A stretch of 64,000 nucleotides of DNA, from the NCBI RefSeq assembly GCF_038024035.1, contig NZ_CP150664.1:930001-994000 (forward strand), in the 5' to 3' direction. The notes below the pieces were generated by a model. That model had not been told where the DNA came from and ran no database searches. It was given only the letters and a program-made list of their open reading frames with translations. Position numbers and translations under genes: made by a program. This DNA is from Polaribacter pacificus (GTDB lineage Bacteria > Bacteroidota > Bacteroidia > Flavobacteriales > Flavobacteriaceae). Of this stretch, positions 15,621-26,605 are shown piece after piece (within the stretch, counting starts at the first letter, position 1; each line of letters begins with the position of its first letter).

Positions 15621-17684
15621 CTAATCTGGATATTCAATTCGCAGATGGTATATATTCATTAACTTCTTTTTAATGACTTTTTTAATTTTCTCAATTTCTC
15701 TAAATGTGATATCAGAATTAATGAATTGATTATCAGATTTTTGTTTCTCAACAATTTTATCAATCAATCTTTCTATAGACTGAGCTGTTGGATTTTTTAA
15801 GCTTTTTGACGCTGCTTCAGCGGCATCACAAATCATTAGTATAGCGGTTTCTTTTGAAAACGGAATCGGCCCTGGATATTGGAACTTTGATGGATTTATC
15901 TCTTCATCTGGGTTTAAATCCTGCTCCTTCTTGTAAAAATAATAGACCAAGCTCGTTCCGTGATGCGTTCTTATAAAATCAATAATTCGATCAGGCAAAC
16001 GGTGCTCTTTTGCCAATTCGATTCCTTTAATCACATGTGAGATAATAATAAAAGCACTGTCTTTGGGCGATAAATCATTATGAGGATTTACTCCGGTGCT
16101 TTGATTTTCTATAAAATACATCGGATTGAGCATTTTACCAATATCATGATACAAGGCTCCAGTTCTAACCAACATAGAGTTGGCACCTATTTCATTGGCT
16201 GCTGCTTCTGCTAAATTAGCCACCTGCATAGAATGCTGAAAGGTACCTGGCGCCTTTTCATTTAGCTCTCTTAGCAGTTTTGTATTGGTGTTTGACAACT
16301 CTAGTAAAGTTACATCAGAAACCAGTCCAAAAATCTTTTCATACATATAGATAAAGAACAACGATAAGAAAGACAAAAGTCCATTGGCAGAAAACAACAT
16401 AAAATAGCCCCAATTTATCTGAGATGCATTTCCTTCTTTTATAATCGAAAAAGAAAAATACGTAATCATATAAATTAAGGTAATCTGCGCAATCGAAATA
16501 AACAAATTGGCTCTTTTATACAGCTCTGATACGGTTAAAATAGTTACGATTCCTGCAATGATATGCAGATAAATAAACTCAAAACTATTAGGCACTATAA
16601 AGCCCAATAGTAAAACCGTTAGCACATGTGTAAACAAGCCTAATCTGGCATCAAAAAAAGTTTTTAAAACAATTGGAAGTATACTCAAAGGAACCACATA
16701 CAAATAATCCACATTGTATTTAATGACCAGCGTCTGAATCAAGATCATCAAGAAAACATTAAAAAAGATAAAAGTTACCTTGTTATTGTTTATAAAAATT
16801 TCTGGTCGATACTTATGCAAAAACAACAAAAGCATTAACAAAGCTAAAGACACTAAGATGGTATAGCCAAAAATTATCCAATTGTAATTTGATTCTGTCC
16901 AAACTTTAGATTCGGATTCTAATTTTAACGATTGTAAGACCGCTAATTTTTTTCCCTCTACGATATCACCTTTTAAGATGATTAACTCACCAGCGGTTAT
17001 TAAACCCTTTGTGTAGGAGATATTATTCAGAGATTCATCAAGTGATTTCTGAGTAAAATTAGCATCAAAGAAAACATTGGGCTTTAAAACTTCGGATAAA
17101 ATATTTAGCAACACATTTTGACCGTGATTATAAGGCGTCTCACCAATATTATCAGTAATTAACTGAAACACATCTCTAGACACCAAAAACCGACCAAAAT
17201 TAACACCTTCTACTTGGCTCCCGGTAATCAGGTAAACCATGTCATTAGATTTTAAATTTTTATGTTGCGTATTTTCTGAGAGATAGCCATTTTTATAGAC
17301 CAAATCCACCACATAATTCCCTACAGAAACCAAACCCATCAACTCTGACTTAGGGATAGAATCTGTAGATTGAACCGAATTAATTTTTGCTGTAAAATCT
17401 TGCTTTACTTGAGTTACCTTATTAACATCATAGATAAAATACTGCTTGCTATTGCCAATTAGATCTTGCTTTTCTGCAGCCAGCTCTTCTTCTGTTTTTT
17501 GAATTGAAAAATCAAAAGTGGCATACAAATTATCATACTGCCATGGCTTTCCTTTGCTAAAGGTATATTTAAACTGCCCCCCTTTTGGAAATAAGTAAAC
17601 AATCGCAACAACAGCGACTAAAAACAATAAGATTTTATATACTATCGCGTTGTTTTTGTATATTTTATTAATCAGTTGGCTCAT
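15621..17684 (-). CDS. 7TM-HD phosphodiesterase (PgpH-like)
   Basis: A membrane protein of about 687 residues with the 7TMR-HD layout. It has an N-terminal membrane anchor, a large extracytoplasmic region to about residue 265, seven membrane helices to about 450, and a C-terminal HD domain. HD motifs are visible: GALYHDIGKM, SHVIKGIELA and RTHHGTSLV. Relatives such as PgpH hydrolyse the second messenger c-di-AMP; that is the likely role here but is not shown by sequence. The ATG at 17684 (MSQLINKIYKNN) is preferred to an upstream TTG at 17702, because it puts the basic membrane-anchor flank at the N-terminus. Confidence 0.88.
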   Translation of the reverse strand: MSQLINKIYKNNAIVYKILLFLVAVVAIVYLFPKGGQFKYTFSKGKPWQYDNLYATFDFSIQKTEEELAAEKQDLIGNSKQYFIYDVNKVTQVKQDFTAKINSVQSTDSIPKSELMGLVSVGNYVVDLVYKNGYLSENTQHKNLKSNDMVYLITGSQVEGVNFGRFLVSRDVFQLITDNIGETPYNHGQNVLLNILSEVLKPNVFFDANFTQKSLDESLNNISYTKGLITAGELIILKGDIVEGKKLAVLQSLKLESESKVWTESNYNWIIFGYTILVSLALLMLLLFLHKYRPEIFINNNKVTFIFFNVFLMILIQTLVIKYNVDYLYVVPLSILPIVLKTFFDARLGLFTHVLTVLLLGFIVPNSFEFIYLHIIAGIVTILTVSELYKRANLFISIAQITLIYMITYFSFSIIKEGNASQINWGYFMLFSANGLLSFLSLFFIYMYEKIFGLVSDVTLLELSNTNTKLLRELNEKAPGTFQHSMQVANLAEAAANEIGANSMLVRTGALYHDIGKMLNPMYFIENQSTGVNPHNDLSPKDSAFIIISHVIKGIELAKEHRLPDRIIDFIRTHHGTSLVYYFYKKEQDLNPDEEINPSKFQYPGPIPFSKETAILMICDAAEAASKSLKNPTAQSIERLIDKIVEKQKSDNQFINSDITFREIEKIKKVIKKKLMNIYHLRIEYPD

Positions 17685-17849
17685 AAGATGATTTGAATAC
17701 AAAATTACTTTAAATTATTAAAGAGCTCAAAAAATCGCTTACTATTTTCTAAGGGAGTAAGAATTGATGCTTTAGAAATTTTATTGCTCACAATAATTTG
17801 GTTATTTTCGCATGATCAAATCTAATATACAAAATAATATATCTATCAT

Positions 17850-19025
17850 ATGAAAGAAGTCGTTATTGTATCAGTTGCAAGAACACCTATAGGGAGTTTT
17901 ATGGGGAGTTTATCTACAATTCCAGCACCAAAATTAGGTGCAATCGCCATTAAAGGTGCTTTAGAAAAAATTCAATTAGACCCTGCTCTTGTTCAAGAAG
18001 TTTTTATGGGTAATGTTGTTTCTGCTGGCTTAGGTCAAGCACCAGCTAGACAGGCTGCAATTTTTGCAGGAATCCCAAACACGGTGCCTTGTACTACTGT
18101 AAACAAAGTATGTTCTTCTGGTATGAAATCTATTATGTTAGCTGCACAAACGATTGCCTTGGGTGATGCAGAGATCGTTGTTGCGGGAGGAATGGAAAAT
18201 ATGAGTATGATTCCACATTACCAACATGCTAGAAAAGGTTCTAAATTTGGGCCTATCAGCATGGAAGATGGTATACAAAAAGACGGATTGGTAGACGCCT
18301 ATGAGCAAGTAGCTATGGGAGTTTGCGCAGATGAGTGTGCAACTACTTATGAGTTTTCTAGAGAAGATCAAGATGCTTTTGCAATTCAATCATACGAGCG
18401 ATCAGCTCAAGCCTGGAAAGAAGGAAAATACAGTGATGAAATAGTCCCTGTAGAGATTCCTCAAAGACGTGGGGAACCAGTTATTTTTTCTGAAGATGAA
18501 GAATACAAAAATGTTTTTATAAACAAAATTCCTAATTTGCGCCCTGCCTTTACTAAAGAAGGAACTGTTACTGCTGCAAATGCATCTACCATTAATGATG
18601 GAGGAGCTGCATTGGTTTTAATGTCTGCAGAAAAAGCGAAAGAATTAAACCTTACTCCACTTGCTAAAATTAAAGGTTATGCCGATGCTGCACACGAACC
18701 AAAATGGTTTACGACTGCACCAGCTAAAGCATTACCAAAAGCATTGGCTAAGGCAAATATCAATTTAAGTGAAGTTGATTTCTTTGAGCTAAACGAAGCT
18801 TTTGCTGTTGTTGGACTTGCTAATATGAAAATTTTAGATTTAGACCCTAGCAAAGTAAATGTAAACGGTGGTGCTGTCTCTTTAGGACATCCTCTTGGAG
18901 TTTCTGGAGCTAGAATCATTATTGCTTTAACTTCTATCTTAAAACAAAACAATGCCAAAATTGGTGCAGCTGCTATCTGTAATGGTGGTGGTGGTGCTAG
19001 TGCCATGGTCATAGAAAAATGCTAA
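17850..19025 (+). CDS. Acetyl-CoA C-acetyltransferase (thiolase)
   Basis: This 391-residue thiolase has the acylated cysteine at C88 (NKVCSSGMKS). The second signature is NVNGGAVSLGHPLGVSGAR, with its His near 349. The C-terminal proton-transfer cysteine is in AICNGGGGASAMV. The length and sequence fit the acetoacetyl-CoA-forming type rather than the long-chain FadA type, so it would act in ketone, polyhydroxybutyrate-like or terminal beta-oxidation metabolism. It has no obvious pathway partners in the window. The ATG at 17850 gives the standard start MKEVVIVSVARTPIG. Confidence 0.92.
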   Translation: MKEVVIVSVARTPIGSFMGSLSTIPAPKLGAIAIKGALEKIQLDPALVQEVFMGNVVSAGLGQAPARQAAIFAGIPNTVPCTTVNKVCSSGMKSIMLAAQTIALGDAEIVVAGGMENMSMIPHYQHARKGSKFGPISMEDGIQKDGLVDAYEQVAMGVCADECATTYEFSREDQDAFAIQSYERSAQAWKEGKYSDEIVPVEIPQRRGEPVIFSEDEEYKNVFINKIPNLRPAFTKEGTVTAANASTINDGGAALVLMSAEKAKELNLTPLAKIKGYADAAHEPKWFTTAPAKALPKALAKANINLSEVDFFELNEAFAVVGLANMKILDLDPSKVNVNGGAVSLGHPLGVSGARIIIALTSILKQNNAKIGAAAICNGGGGASAMVIEKC

Positions 19026-19069
19026 TTTTTAGCAATACGATTAATTGATAATTTGTAATTCAATAATTC

Positions 19070-19840
19070 ATGCGCTACGGCATTTGTAATCTCAGTATTG
19101 TTTCATTGCGACTAGAGCCAGCGCACCAATCAGAAATGCTTTCTCAAGTATTGTTTGGTGAGCACTTTAAAGTTTTGGAGCAACGAAAAGATTGGAGTAA
19201 AGTAAGGCTCTTTTCTGATGGTTATGAAGGCTTTATAGACAACAAACAGTATGTAGAAATTACAGAAGAACTCTATACCAAATTAACAAGTGAAACCCCC
19301 TGTGTAACTGGAGAGTTGATTGATTTTATCTGTGGAGAAAACAACCAATTGATTACCATACCCATCGGGAGTCAACTACCTCTATTTGATGGCAGTCATT
19401 GTTATATTCAATCAGATGCATATAGTTATGATGGATTGAGCTACAACAGCCCTTTACCTAAAGATGAATTGATACAAAAATCATTTCAATTTTTAAACAG
19501 CCCGTATCTTTGGGGAGGTAAAACTCCTTTTGGAATGGACTGTTCTGGTTTTACGCAACTGGTTTACAAACTTTGTGGCTACAATTTATTAAGAGAAGCA
19601 AAACAACAAGCAACTCAAGGTGAAGTTCTTAGTTTTATAGAAGAAAGTGAGCCTGGTGATTTGGCTTTTTTTGACAATCAAGAAGGCGTAATTACCCATG
19701 TTGGAATCATCATGAAAGACAATTATATCATTCATGCCTACGGAAAAGTTAGAATCGATCGCTTAGATCACAGTGGCATTTACAATGCAGATATCAAGCG
19801 ACATACGCACAAATTAAGAGTCATTAAGAAAATTATATAA
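19070..19840 (+). CDS. NlpC/P60 endopeptidase with SH3-like N-terminal domain
   Basis: A 256-residue protein. Residues 1-65 look like a bacterial SH3-type domain (VLEQRKDWSKVRLFSDGYEGFI), and a second SH3-like module spans about 75-130. The C-terminal NlpC/P60 domain has Cys158 (FGMDCSGFTQ), the His in ITHVGIIM and a further His in IIHAYGKV. Such C40 enzymes cleave the D-Glu to diamino-acid bond in peptidoglycan peptides. No clear signal peptide is visible, so it may act on recycled cytoplasmic muropeptides, as for YkfC-like members. It is 44 bases from the thiolase gene and ends at a bidirectional terminator. Confidence 0.88.
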   Translation: MRYGICNLSIVSLRLEPAHQSEMLSQVLFGEHFKVLEQRKDWSKVRLFSDGYEGFIDNKQYVEITEELYTKLTSETPCVTGELIDFICGENNQLITIPIGSQLPLFDGSHCYIQSDAYSYDGLSYNSPLPKDELIQKSFQFLNSPYLWGGKTPFGMDCSGFTQLVYKLCGYNLLREAKQQATQGEVLSFIEESEPGDLAFFDNQEGVITHVGIIMKDNYIIHAYGKVRIDRLDHSGIYNADIKRHTHKLRVIKKII

Positions 19841-19842
19841 AC

Positions 19843-19878
19843 AAAAAAAAACCGAAACTTACGTTTCGGTTTTTTTTG
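19843..19878. terminator. Bidirectional terminator between convergent genes
   Basis: The stem ACCGAAAC-TTAC-GTTTCGGT is flanked by an A run and eight T. It separates the NlpC/P60 gene (+) from the TPR gene (-). Confidence 0.88.
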
Positions 19879-19891
19879 TTCTAGTTTAAAA

Positions 19892-21133
19892 CTATTGCAT
19901 TTTCTTATACAATTCTGCATACTCTTTTGCCTTAGCTTCGTTCTCTAAAATTTGATAAATATTTAAAAGTGTTTTAACCGTTTCATTGGTTCTTTTTAAA
20001 GCATCTCCTTTTTCTAAATAAGGTAAAGCTTCTTTATAAACTGCTTTTTGTTGCTTTTCTAATTCATCATACTTTTTAAAATCACTTAAGCTTTTATTCA
20101 TTTCTTCTACAATCGCTTTATCTTTTGCCAAAATTGCAATCGATAAGTTTAAATAAGCGTCAGAATAATTAGGATCAATTTCGATTGCTTTTTTGTAATA
20201 CTTTTTAGCTTCTTCGATTTGACCTTGTCCAAAAGTAACTACTCCTAAATTGTAAAACAACATCGCATTGTTTGGGTCTTTTACAACTGCTTCTTTCATC
20301 AAAGTTGCAAACTCATCCATCTTATTTAATTTGATGTAAAAATCTGCTTCTGTTAGCAACAAACTTAAATCTTCTGGATTCATAGCTCTAGCTTCTTTAA
20401 TAGTCGCTACAGCTTCTTCGTATTTCCCTTGTTCTGACAAGATATTTGCAATACTCTTAATGATTCCTGCAGCCTTAGACTCACTGTTTTTGTCAACAGG
20501 GTTGATATATGCTCCTGTTCTTACCATCAAATCTCTTTGTTGTTTAGAACCTAAATCTTCTAATTCATTAGTTTCTTTACTAGTCGCCATGTATTGCGTA
20601 GTAATCCCAGTATACCCTAATTTTCTAAGCGAATTATAGTGCTTTAAAGAAGCCTCATGATCTTTAGCAATACTAGCACTTACTGCTGCATTAAACAAAA
20701 AAGCTGTATCCTTAGGACTTAAATTATACGTCAACTCAAAATTTTCAGTCGCTCCTTTATAATCTTTAGCATTGTATTGGTTAATTGCTTTTTCAGAAAC
20801 AGTTTTGATCAAACCACTTAAAATAGGTTGTACTTTATCTGAATATCTTTTTTTACCTGATTTTTTTTCAAAATCTAACAATTCATTATAAGCATTCCCT
20901 GCAGTTTTTAAATCTTTTTTTCCTGCATAAGCATTCCCTTTTAAGAAATAAAATTTTGATTTTGTTTTTTCATCTGCGTTTGCTATTAAAGCTTCCGCTG
21001 ATGAAATTGCAGCTACCGCCGCAGCAAAGTCATTTTTTTTAAGAGCTTTCTCAGCTGCTTTTAATTCGTTTTTTTGCGCAAAAGAGGCAACTGATGCCAA
21101 GCCAATGGTTAGCGCTAATATTTGTTTTTTCAT
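19892..21133 (-). CDS. Secreted/periplasmic TPR protein
   Basis: This 413-residue protein starts with a signal peptide (MKKQILALTIGLASVASFAQ). Lys/Ala/Glu-rich helical repeats follow. At least four TPR units are clear, e.g. AMLFYNLGVVTFGQGQIEEA (residues about 285-305) followed by KKYYKKAIEIDPNYSDAYLN. Such proteins act as protein-interaction scaffolds in the periplasm; no specific partner can be named. It lies 38 bases downstream of gyrA on the same strand and is probably cotranscribed with it. Confidence 0.85.
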   Translation of the reverse strand: MKKQILALTIGLASVASFAQKNELKAAEKALKKNDFAAAVAAISSAEALIANADEKTKSKFYFLKGNAYAGKKDLKTAGNAYNELLDFEKKSGKKRYSDKVQPILSGLIKTVSEKAINQYNAKDYKGATENFELTYNLSPKDTAFLFNAAVSASIAKDHEASLKHYNSLRKLGYTGITTQYMATSKETNELEDLGSKQQRDLMVRTGAYINPVDKNSESKAAGIIKSIANILSEQGKYEEAVATIKEARAMNPEDLSLLLTEADFYIKLNKMDEFATLMKEAVVKDPNNAMLFYNLGVVTFGQGQIEEAKKYYKKAIEIDPNYSDAYLNLSIAILAKDKAIVEEMNKSLSDFKKYDELEKQQKAVYKEALPYLEKGDALKRTNETVKTLLNIYQILENEAKAKEYAELYKKMQ

Positions 21134-21171
21134 GGTTTTCTTAATTTTAATAGTCTAATAATCTTCTTAAT

Positions 21172-23679
21172 TTATTCTTGGGTCTCCGTTGAAGTACTTT
21201 CAACATCCGTGCCATTTTCATTTTGTTCATCTTCAGATTCATCTTCGTGCTGTACTTTTGCCACAGCAGCAATACTATCTGAATCTTTAATATTGATTAG
21301 TCGAACACCTTGCGTAGCTCTACCCATCACTCTTAAATCAGAAACCGCCATTCTAATAGTGATTCCAGACTTATTGATAATCATCAAATCGTCTTCATCA
21401 GTTACATTTTTAATAGCAACTAAACCTCCGGTTTTCTCTGTAATATTTAAGGTCTTAACACCTTTTCCACCTCTATTGGTTATTCTGTAATCCTCTAAAT
21501 TAGAACGCTTACCATAGCCCTTTTCTGAAACAACTAAAATATTACTTTCTGCATCATCTACAGCAATCATTCCAACAACCTCATCTTGGTCATTTTGTAA
21601 GGTAATCCCCCTAACCCCAGAAGCTGTTCTTCCCATAGGTCTGGTTTTTTCTTCTTCAAAACGAATGGTTTTCCCAGATTTTAAGGCAAGCATTACTTGA
21701 CTATCTCCAGAAGTTAATTTAGCTTCAAGCAACTCATCATCATCCTTAATAGTAATGGCATTAATTCCATTAGTTCTAGGACGTGAATACTGCTCTAAAG
21801 AAGTCTTTTTAACTTGGCCTTTTTTGGTTGCCATGATTACATAATGACTATTTACATAATCCTCATCTTTTAAATCTTGGGTAACTAAGAAGGCTTTAAC
21901 CTTATCATCTTGCTCTATATTGATCAAGTTCTGAATAGCGCGACCTTTGGTGTTTTTACCACCTTCAGGTATTTCATACACACGCATCCAAAATACTTTT
22001 CCTTTTTGTGTAAAGAACAACATGTATTGGTGGTTTGTACCCACAAACAAGTGCTCTAAGAAATCTTCATTTCTTGTAGTAGCACCTTTTTGACCACGTC
22101 CTCCTCTATTTTGTACTTTGTATTCATCTAAATTGGTACGTTTTAAATACCCAGCATTAGAAATGGTAACCACTACTTGATGATCAGGAATCATATCTTC
22201 CATTCTCATATCGCCACCAGCATACTCAATAACTGATCTACGCTCATCACCGTATTTATCACGAACAACAATTAACTCATCAGTAATAATCTGATAACGT
22301 CTGTCTTCGTTTTCTAATATATCTTTTAAGTCTGCAATGGTTTTTACAATCTCATCAAACTCAGCTCTTAACTTGTCTTGCTCTAAGCCAGTTAACTGAC
22401 GTAAACGCATTTCTACAATAGCCTTAGCTTGGATCTCAGAAAGTTCAAAACGAGCCATTAAGCTTTCTCTTGCTAAATCTGCATTTCCAGAAGCTCTAAT
22501 AATTTTAATTACCTCATCAATATTATCAGAGGCAATGATCAATCCTTCTAAGATATGAGCTCTTGCTTCTGCTTTTGCCAATTCAAATTTTGTTCTTCTC
22601 ACAACCACATCGTGTCTGTGCTCTACAAAATAATGAATTAGTTGTTTTAAATTCAATTGCTCTGGACGCCCATTAACCAATGCGATATTATTAACGCTAA
22701 ATGAAGTTTGCAACTGAGTATATTTATACAATTTATTTAATACGACATTAGATACCGCATCTCTTTTTAATATATATACAATTCGCATTCCGTTTCTATC
22801 AGACTCATCGCGAATATTCGCAATCCCTTCAAGTTTTTTATCGTTGACCAACTCTGCAGTTTTCTTAATCATTTCTGCTTTGTTAACCTGATAAGGAATC
22901 TCAGTAACAATGATACACTCACGTCCTTTCACCTCTTCTATATTGGCTTTTGCACGCATTACTATACGTCCTCTACCTGTATGAAAAGCTTCTTTAACTC
23001 CTTCATAACCATAAATGGTTCCTCCGGTTGGAAAATCAGGGGCTTTTATATGCTCCATCAATTCATCAATCTCAATATCTCTATTATTGATATAAGCCAA
23101 GGTACCATTAATCACTTCTGTTAAGTTGTGAGGCGCCATGTTTGTAGCCATCCCAACAGCAATACCCGAAGCTCCGTTTACCAATAAGTTTGGAATACGA
23201 GTAGGCAATACAGTTGGCTCTTGTAAAGTATCGTCAAAGTTTAATCTATAGTCAACGGTTTCTTTCTCTATATCTGACAACATGTCCTCAGATATTTTTT
23301 GCATACGAACCTCAGTATAACGCATGGCTGCAGGGCTATCGCCATCTACAGAACCAAAGTTACCTTGTCCATCAACCATCATATAACGAACACTCCAGTT
23401 TTGAGCCATTCGAACCATTGAATCGTATACCGAAGTATCTCCATGTGGGTGATACTTTCCTAATACCTCTCCAACAATTCTTGCGGATTTCTTATAAGAA
23501 CCTGTTGCTTTTATTCCCAATTCATGCATCCCAAAAAGTACTCTTCTGTGGACTGGTTTTAAGCCGTCTCTAACATCTGGCAATGCTCTCGAAACAATTA
23601 CTGACATTGAATAATCAATGTAAGCAGATTTCATTTGTTCCTCAATATTAATTGGGATCAATTTTTCTCCGTCTGTCAT
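21172..23679 (-). CDS. gyrA: DNA gyrase subunit A
   Basis: This 835-residue type II topoisomerase A subunit has the N-terminal winged-helix/tower domain with catalytic Tyr in [10 protein letters not shown]. The quinolone region reads [17 protein letters not shown], with Thr where E. coli has Ser83 and the Asp87 equivalent kept. The C-terminal pinwheel contains the GyrA-box-like [12 protein letters not shown] motif near residue 525, plus repeated blade motifs. The tail after about residue 805 is very acidic ([12 protein letters not shown]). With GyrB (not here) it introduces negative supercoils. A canonical Bacteroidota promoter lies 41-70 bases upstream. Confidence 0.97.
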   Translation of the reverse strand: MTDGEKLIPINIEEQMKSAYIDYSMSVIVSRALPDVRDGLKPVHRRVLFGMHELGIKATGSYKKSARIVGEVLGKYHPHGDTSVYDSMVRMAQNWSVRYMMVDGQGNFGSVDGDSPAAMRYTEVRMQKISEDMLSDIEKETVDYRLNFDDTLQEPTVLPTRIPNLLVNGASGIAVGMATNMAPHNLTEVINGTLAYINNRDIEIDELMEHIKAPDFPTGGTIYGYEGVKEAFHTGRGRIVMRAKANIEEVKGRECIIVTEIPYQVNKAEMIKKTAELVNDKKLEGIANIRDESDRNGMRIVYILKRDAVSNVVLNKLYKYTQLQTSFSVNNIALVNGRPEQLNLKQLIHYFVEHRHDVVVRRTKFELAKAEARAHILEGLIIASDNIDEVIKIIRASGNADLARESLMARFELSEIQAKAIVEMRLRQLTGLEQDKLRAEFDEIVKTIADLKDILENEDRRYQIITDELIVVRDKYGDERRSVIEYAGGDMRMEDMIPDHQVVVTISNAGYLKRTNLDEYKVQNRGGRGQKGATTRNEDFLEHLFVGTNHQYMLFFTQKGKVFWMRVYEIPEGGKNTKGRAIQNLINIEQDDKVKAFLVTQDLKDEDYVNSHYVIMATKKGQVKKTSLEQYSRPRTNGINAITIKDDDELLEAKLTSGDSQVMLALKSGKTIRFEEEKTRPMGRTASGVRGITLQNDQDEVVGMIAVDDAESNILVVSEKGYGKRSNLEDYRITNRGGKGVKTLNITEKTGGLVAIKNVTDEDDLMIINKSGITIRMAVSDLRVMGRATQGVRLINIKDSDSIAAVAKVQHEDESEDEQNENGTDVESTSTETQE

Positions 23680-23719
23680 ATATGTTTTATATTAATATTT
23701 AATCGTTAACTTAAACGAG

Positions 23720-23749
23720 CAAGATACAATAAATCCCTTTTTTGTCAAA
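23720..23749 (-). promoter_or_regulatory. Promoter of gyrA
   Basis: On the - strand a TTTG at 23746-23749 is separated by 19 bases from TATCTTG at 23720-23726. This matches the Bacteroidota -33 TTTG / -7 TAnnTTTG pattern and spacing, about 41 bases upstream of the gyrA start. Confidence 0.6.
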
Positions 23750-23884
23750 GAATTATCACTTTTTACTCGCTAGAGTTATCAACATTTTTTTGTATTTTTT
23801 AACAAGGCATATCTATTTGATTTTCAAGAGTTTCAAAGCGTTAAAAAAGCGTCATTTTGACAAATAAAACATTGTGGCATCTTT

Positions 23885-23919
23885 TTTGTAATTTTTTCAT
23901 AAAATTTCTACTAAATTTA
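23885..23919 (+). promoter_or_regulatory. Candidate promoter of clpC
   Basis: TTTG at 23885-23888 and TAAATTTA at 23912-23919 are spaced by 23 bases, at the upper end of the Bacteroidota promoter range. The -7 element is one base off TAnnTTTG. It lies about 20 bases upstream of the clpC ATG. Confidence 0.4.
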
Positions 23920-23939
23920 CAGTAATAGACACAAAACAT

Positions 23940-26495
23940 ATGGACGATAATTTTTCACCAAAAGTAAGAGATGTAATCACATATAGCAAAGACGAAGCTT
24001 TGCGTTTAGGTCATGATTTTATCGGGACCGAACATTTGCTATTGGGGTTGATTCGAAAAGGAGAAGGAAAAGCAATCGAAATTTTAAACACCTTTGATAT
24101 CGATTTAGAATTGGTGCGCAAGAAAATCGAAAAATTAAACCCTGCTTCTGCCAGTTTTCAAAATAGCGGAGACCTTAAAAAGAGTTTACACCTTACACGA
24201 CAAGCTGAAAAAGCCTTAAAAACAACTTTTTTAGAAGCCAAATTATATCAAAGCGAATCAATAGACACAGCGCATTTATTGCTGTGCATTTTACGCAATG
24301 AAAATGATCCTACAACAAAATTGCTAAACAATTTATATGTTGATTACGATCAGGCCAAAGCACTATACAAACAATTACATACCGACGAGTCTCTAGACTT
24401 GCCAAGTTCTCCTATTGCAGAAACTCCATCAGATGATGAGTTTAGCACCGAGAAGAACAATCCTTTTGAACAACCAAAAGCAAGAACTGAGAAGAAATCA
24501 AAAACACCTGTTTTAGACAACTTCGGAAGAGACTTAACAGCCTTAGCAGAAGCGGGCAAGTTAGACCCTGTTGTTGGTCGTCAAAAAGAAATCGAGCGTG
24601 TTTCACAGATTCTAAGCAGACGTAAAAAAAACAACCCAATGTTAATTGGAGAACCTGGTGTTGGAAAATCTGCCATCGCAGAAGGCCTAGCCATTCAAAT
24701 TATCAACAGAAAGGTATCTCGAATCTTATTTGACAAGCGTATTGTTTCTTTAGATTTGGCCAGCTTAGTTGCAGGAACCAAATACCGTGGTCAGTTTGAA
24801 GAACGCATGAAGGCCCTAATGAATGAGCTGGAAAAAAACGATGACATTATTTTGTTTATCGATGAGATCCACACCATTGTTGGAGCTGGAGGAGCTACAG
24901 GATCTTTAGATGCCTCAAACATGCTAAAACCAGCATTGGCAAGAGGAGAAATTCAATGTATTGGAGCTACCACTCTTGATGAGTTTAGAACCAATATAGA
25001 AAAAGACGGTGCACTAGAAAGACGCTTTCAAAAGGTGATTGTAGAACCGACAACTGTAGAAGAAACCATTCAGATTTTACACAATATCAAAGAAAAATAC
25101 GAAGAGCACCATCATGTAGATTTTACAGACGATGCTATTGAAGCTTGTGTAAAATTAACCAATAGATATATGACAGACCGCTACTTACCAGACAAAGCGA
25201 TTGACGCGATGGATGAAGCCGGCTCTAGAATTCATATCACAAATATAGTTGTCCCAAAACAAGTCCTAGCTTTAGAAGCAGAGCTTGAAAGCATTCGCAG
25301 CAAAAAATCACTGGCAGTAAACGGCCAAAAATATGAGGAAGCTGCAAAACTTAGAGACGATGAAAAAAACATAGAAGCTGCCTTAGACTCTGCACAAAAG
25401 CAATGGGAAGAAGATTCTAAACTCAACCGAGAGATAGTTACGGAAGACAATGTGGCCGAAGTGGTATCTATGATGACTGGGATTCCAGTGAATAGAGTTG
25501 CCGAAGCAGAAAGTAGCAGACTGAGTGAGCTTCCAAACTTGATTAAAGGAAAAGTTATCGGTCAAGACGAAGCAGTTACCAAAGTAGTTAAGGCTATTCA
25601 GAGAAACCGTGTTGGACTTAAAGATCCAAATAAGCCCATAGGGTCATTTATCTTTTTAGGACAAACTGGGGTTGGGAAAACTCAATTAGCGAAGGTCTTA
25701 GCCAGAGAGCTTTTTGATTCTGATGATTCACTTATTCGCGTAGACATGAGTGAGTACATGGAGAAATTTGCCATCTCAAGACTGATTGGTGCACCTCCGG
25801 GATATGTAGGCTATGAAGAAGGCGGACAGCTAACAGAAAAAGTTAGAAGAAAACCATACTCTGTAATTCTACTTGATGAAATAGAGAAAGCGCACCCTGA
25901 TGTCTTTAATATGCTTTTACAAATTTTAGACGATGGATTTATTACTGACAGCTTAGGAAGACGTATTGATTTTAGAAACACTATTATCATTATGACATCT
26001 AATATTGGCGCAAGACAGCTAAAAGATTTTGGCGCAGGCGTTGGTTTTGGAACTGCTTCTAAAACAGCACAAGCTGATGAACACGCAAAGGGAATTATAG
26101 AATCTGCCCTTAAAAAATCATTTGCTCCTGAGTTTTTAAACAGAATTGATGACATCATCGTTTTCAATGCTTTAGAAAGAGCAGATATTCATCTAATTAT
26201 CGATATCGAATTAAATAAATTATTAGATCGAATTTCTGATTTGGGTTACACCCTAAAACTAACAGAAAAGGCAAAAGATTATATTGCAGACAAAGGCTTT
26301 GATAAAAAATATGGCGCAAGACCTTTAAAAAGAGCGATTCAAAAATACATAGAAGATGCTCTGGCCGAAGAAATTGTAAGCTCTAAATTAGCAGAAGGAG
26401 ACACCATACTTATGGACTTAGATTCCGCTAAAAATGAGTTGACCATTAAGATTAAAAAGCCCAAAAAGAAACCTGAACAAAAACAAGAAGAATAA
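23940..26495 (+). CDS. clpC: ATP-dependent Clp protease ATPase subunit ClpC
   Basis: This 851-residue Hsp100 unfoldase has two N-terminal Clp_N repeats (residues about 1-145). AAA-1 carries Walker A GEPGVGKS (237-244). A middle domain contains a UVR-type motif ([12 protein letters not shown] near 462), which separates ClpC from ClpA and ClpB. AAA-2 carries Walker A GQTGVGKT (574-581) and ends in a D2-small domain. With ClpP (not in the window) it degrades misfolded or tagged proteins in the cytoplasm. It is divergent from gyrA and has its own terminator. Confidence 0.95.
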   Translation: MDDNFSPKVRDVITYSKDEALRLGHDFIGTEHLLLGLIRKGEGKAIEILNTFDIDLELVRKKIEKLNPASASFQNSGDLKKSLHLTRQAEKALKTTFLEAKLYQSESIDTAHLLLCILRNENDPTTKLLNNLYVDYDQAKALYKQLHTDESLDLPSSPIAETPSDDEFSTEKNNPFEQPKARTEKKSKTPVLDNFGRDLTALAEAGKLDPVVGRQKEIERVSQILSRRKKNNPMLIGEPGVGKSAIAEGLAIQIINRKVSRILFDKRIVSLDLASLVAGTKYRGQFEERMKALMNELEKNDDIILFIDEIHTIVGAGGATGSLDASNMLKPALARGEIQCIGATTLDEFRTNIEKDGALERRFQKVIVEPTTVEETIQILHNIKEKYEEHHHVDFTDDAIEACVKLTNRYMTDRYLPDKAIDAMDEAGSRIHITNIVVPKQVLALEAELESIRSKKSLAVNGQKYEEAAKLRDDEKNIEAALDSAQKQWEEDSKLNREIVTEDNVAEVVSMMTGIPVNRVAEAESSRLSELPNLIKGKVIGQDEAVTKVVKAIQRNRVGLKDPNKPIGSFIFLGQTGVGKTQLAKVLARELFDSDDSLIRVDMSEYMEKFAISRLIGAPPGYVGYEEGGQLTEKVRRKPYSVILLDEIEKAHPDVFNMLLQILDDGFITDSLGRRIDFRNTIIIMTSNIGARQLKDFGAGVGFGTASKTAQADEHAKGIIESALKKSFAPEFLNRIDDIIVFNALERADIHLIIDIELNKLLDRISDLGYTLKLTEKAKDYIADKGFDKKYGARPLKRAIQKYIEDALAEEIVSSKLAEGDTILMDLDSAKNELTIKIKKPKKKPEQKQEE

Positions 26496-26497
26496 TT

Positions 26498-26529
26498 AAA
26501 AAGCCCAAATGTACATTTGGGCTTTTTTT
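26498..26529 (+). terminator. Terminator of clpC
   Basis: The perfect palindrome AAGCCCAAATGTACATTTGGGCTT is followed by a run of seven T, three bases after the clpC stop. Confidence 0.9.
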
Positions 26530-26574
26530 AAAAAAATTAACGAAAGAACTCATACAGCAAATTGCTTGATTTAG

Positions 26575-26582
26575 TACCTTTG
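26575..26582 (+). promoter_or_regulatory. -7 element of the TlpA-like gene
   Basis: TACCTTTG matches the Bacteroidota -7 consensus TAnnTTTG exactly and lies 23 bases before the ATG. The -33 element is weak. The position just after the clpC terminator supports it. Confidence 0.45.
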
Positions 26583-26605
26583 CTGTTAAATTTAGACAAT
26601 CTATT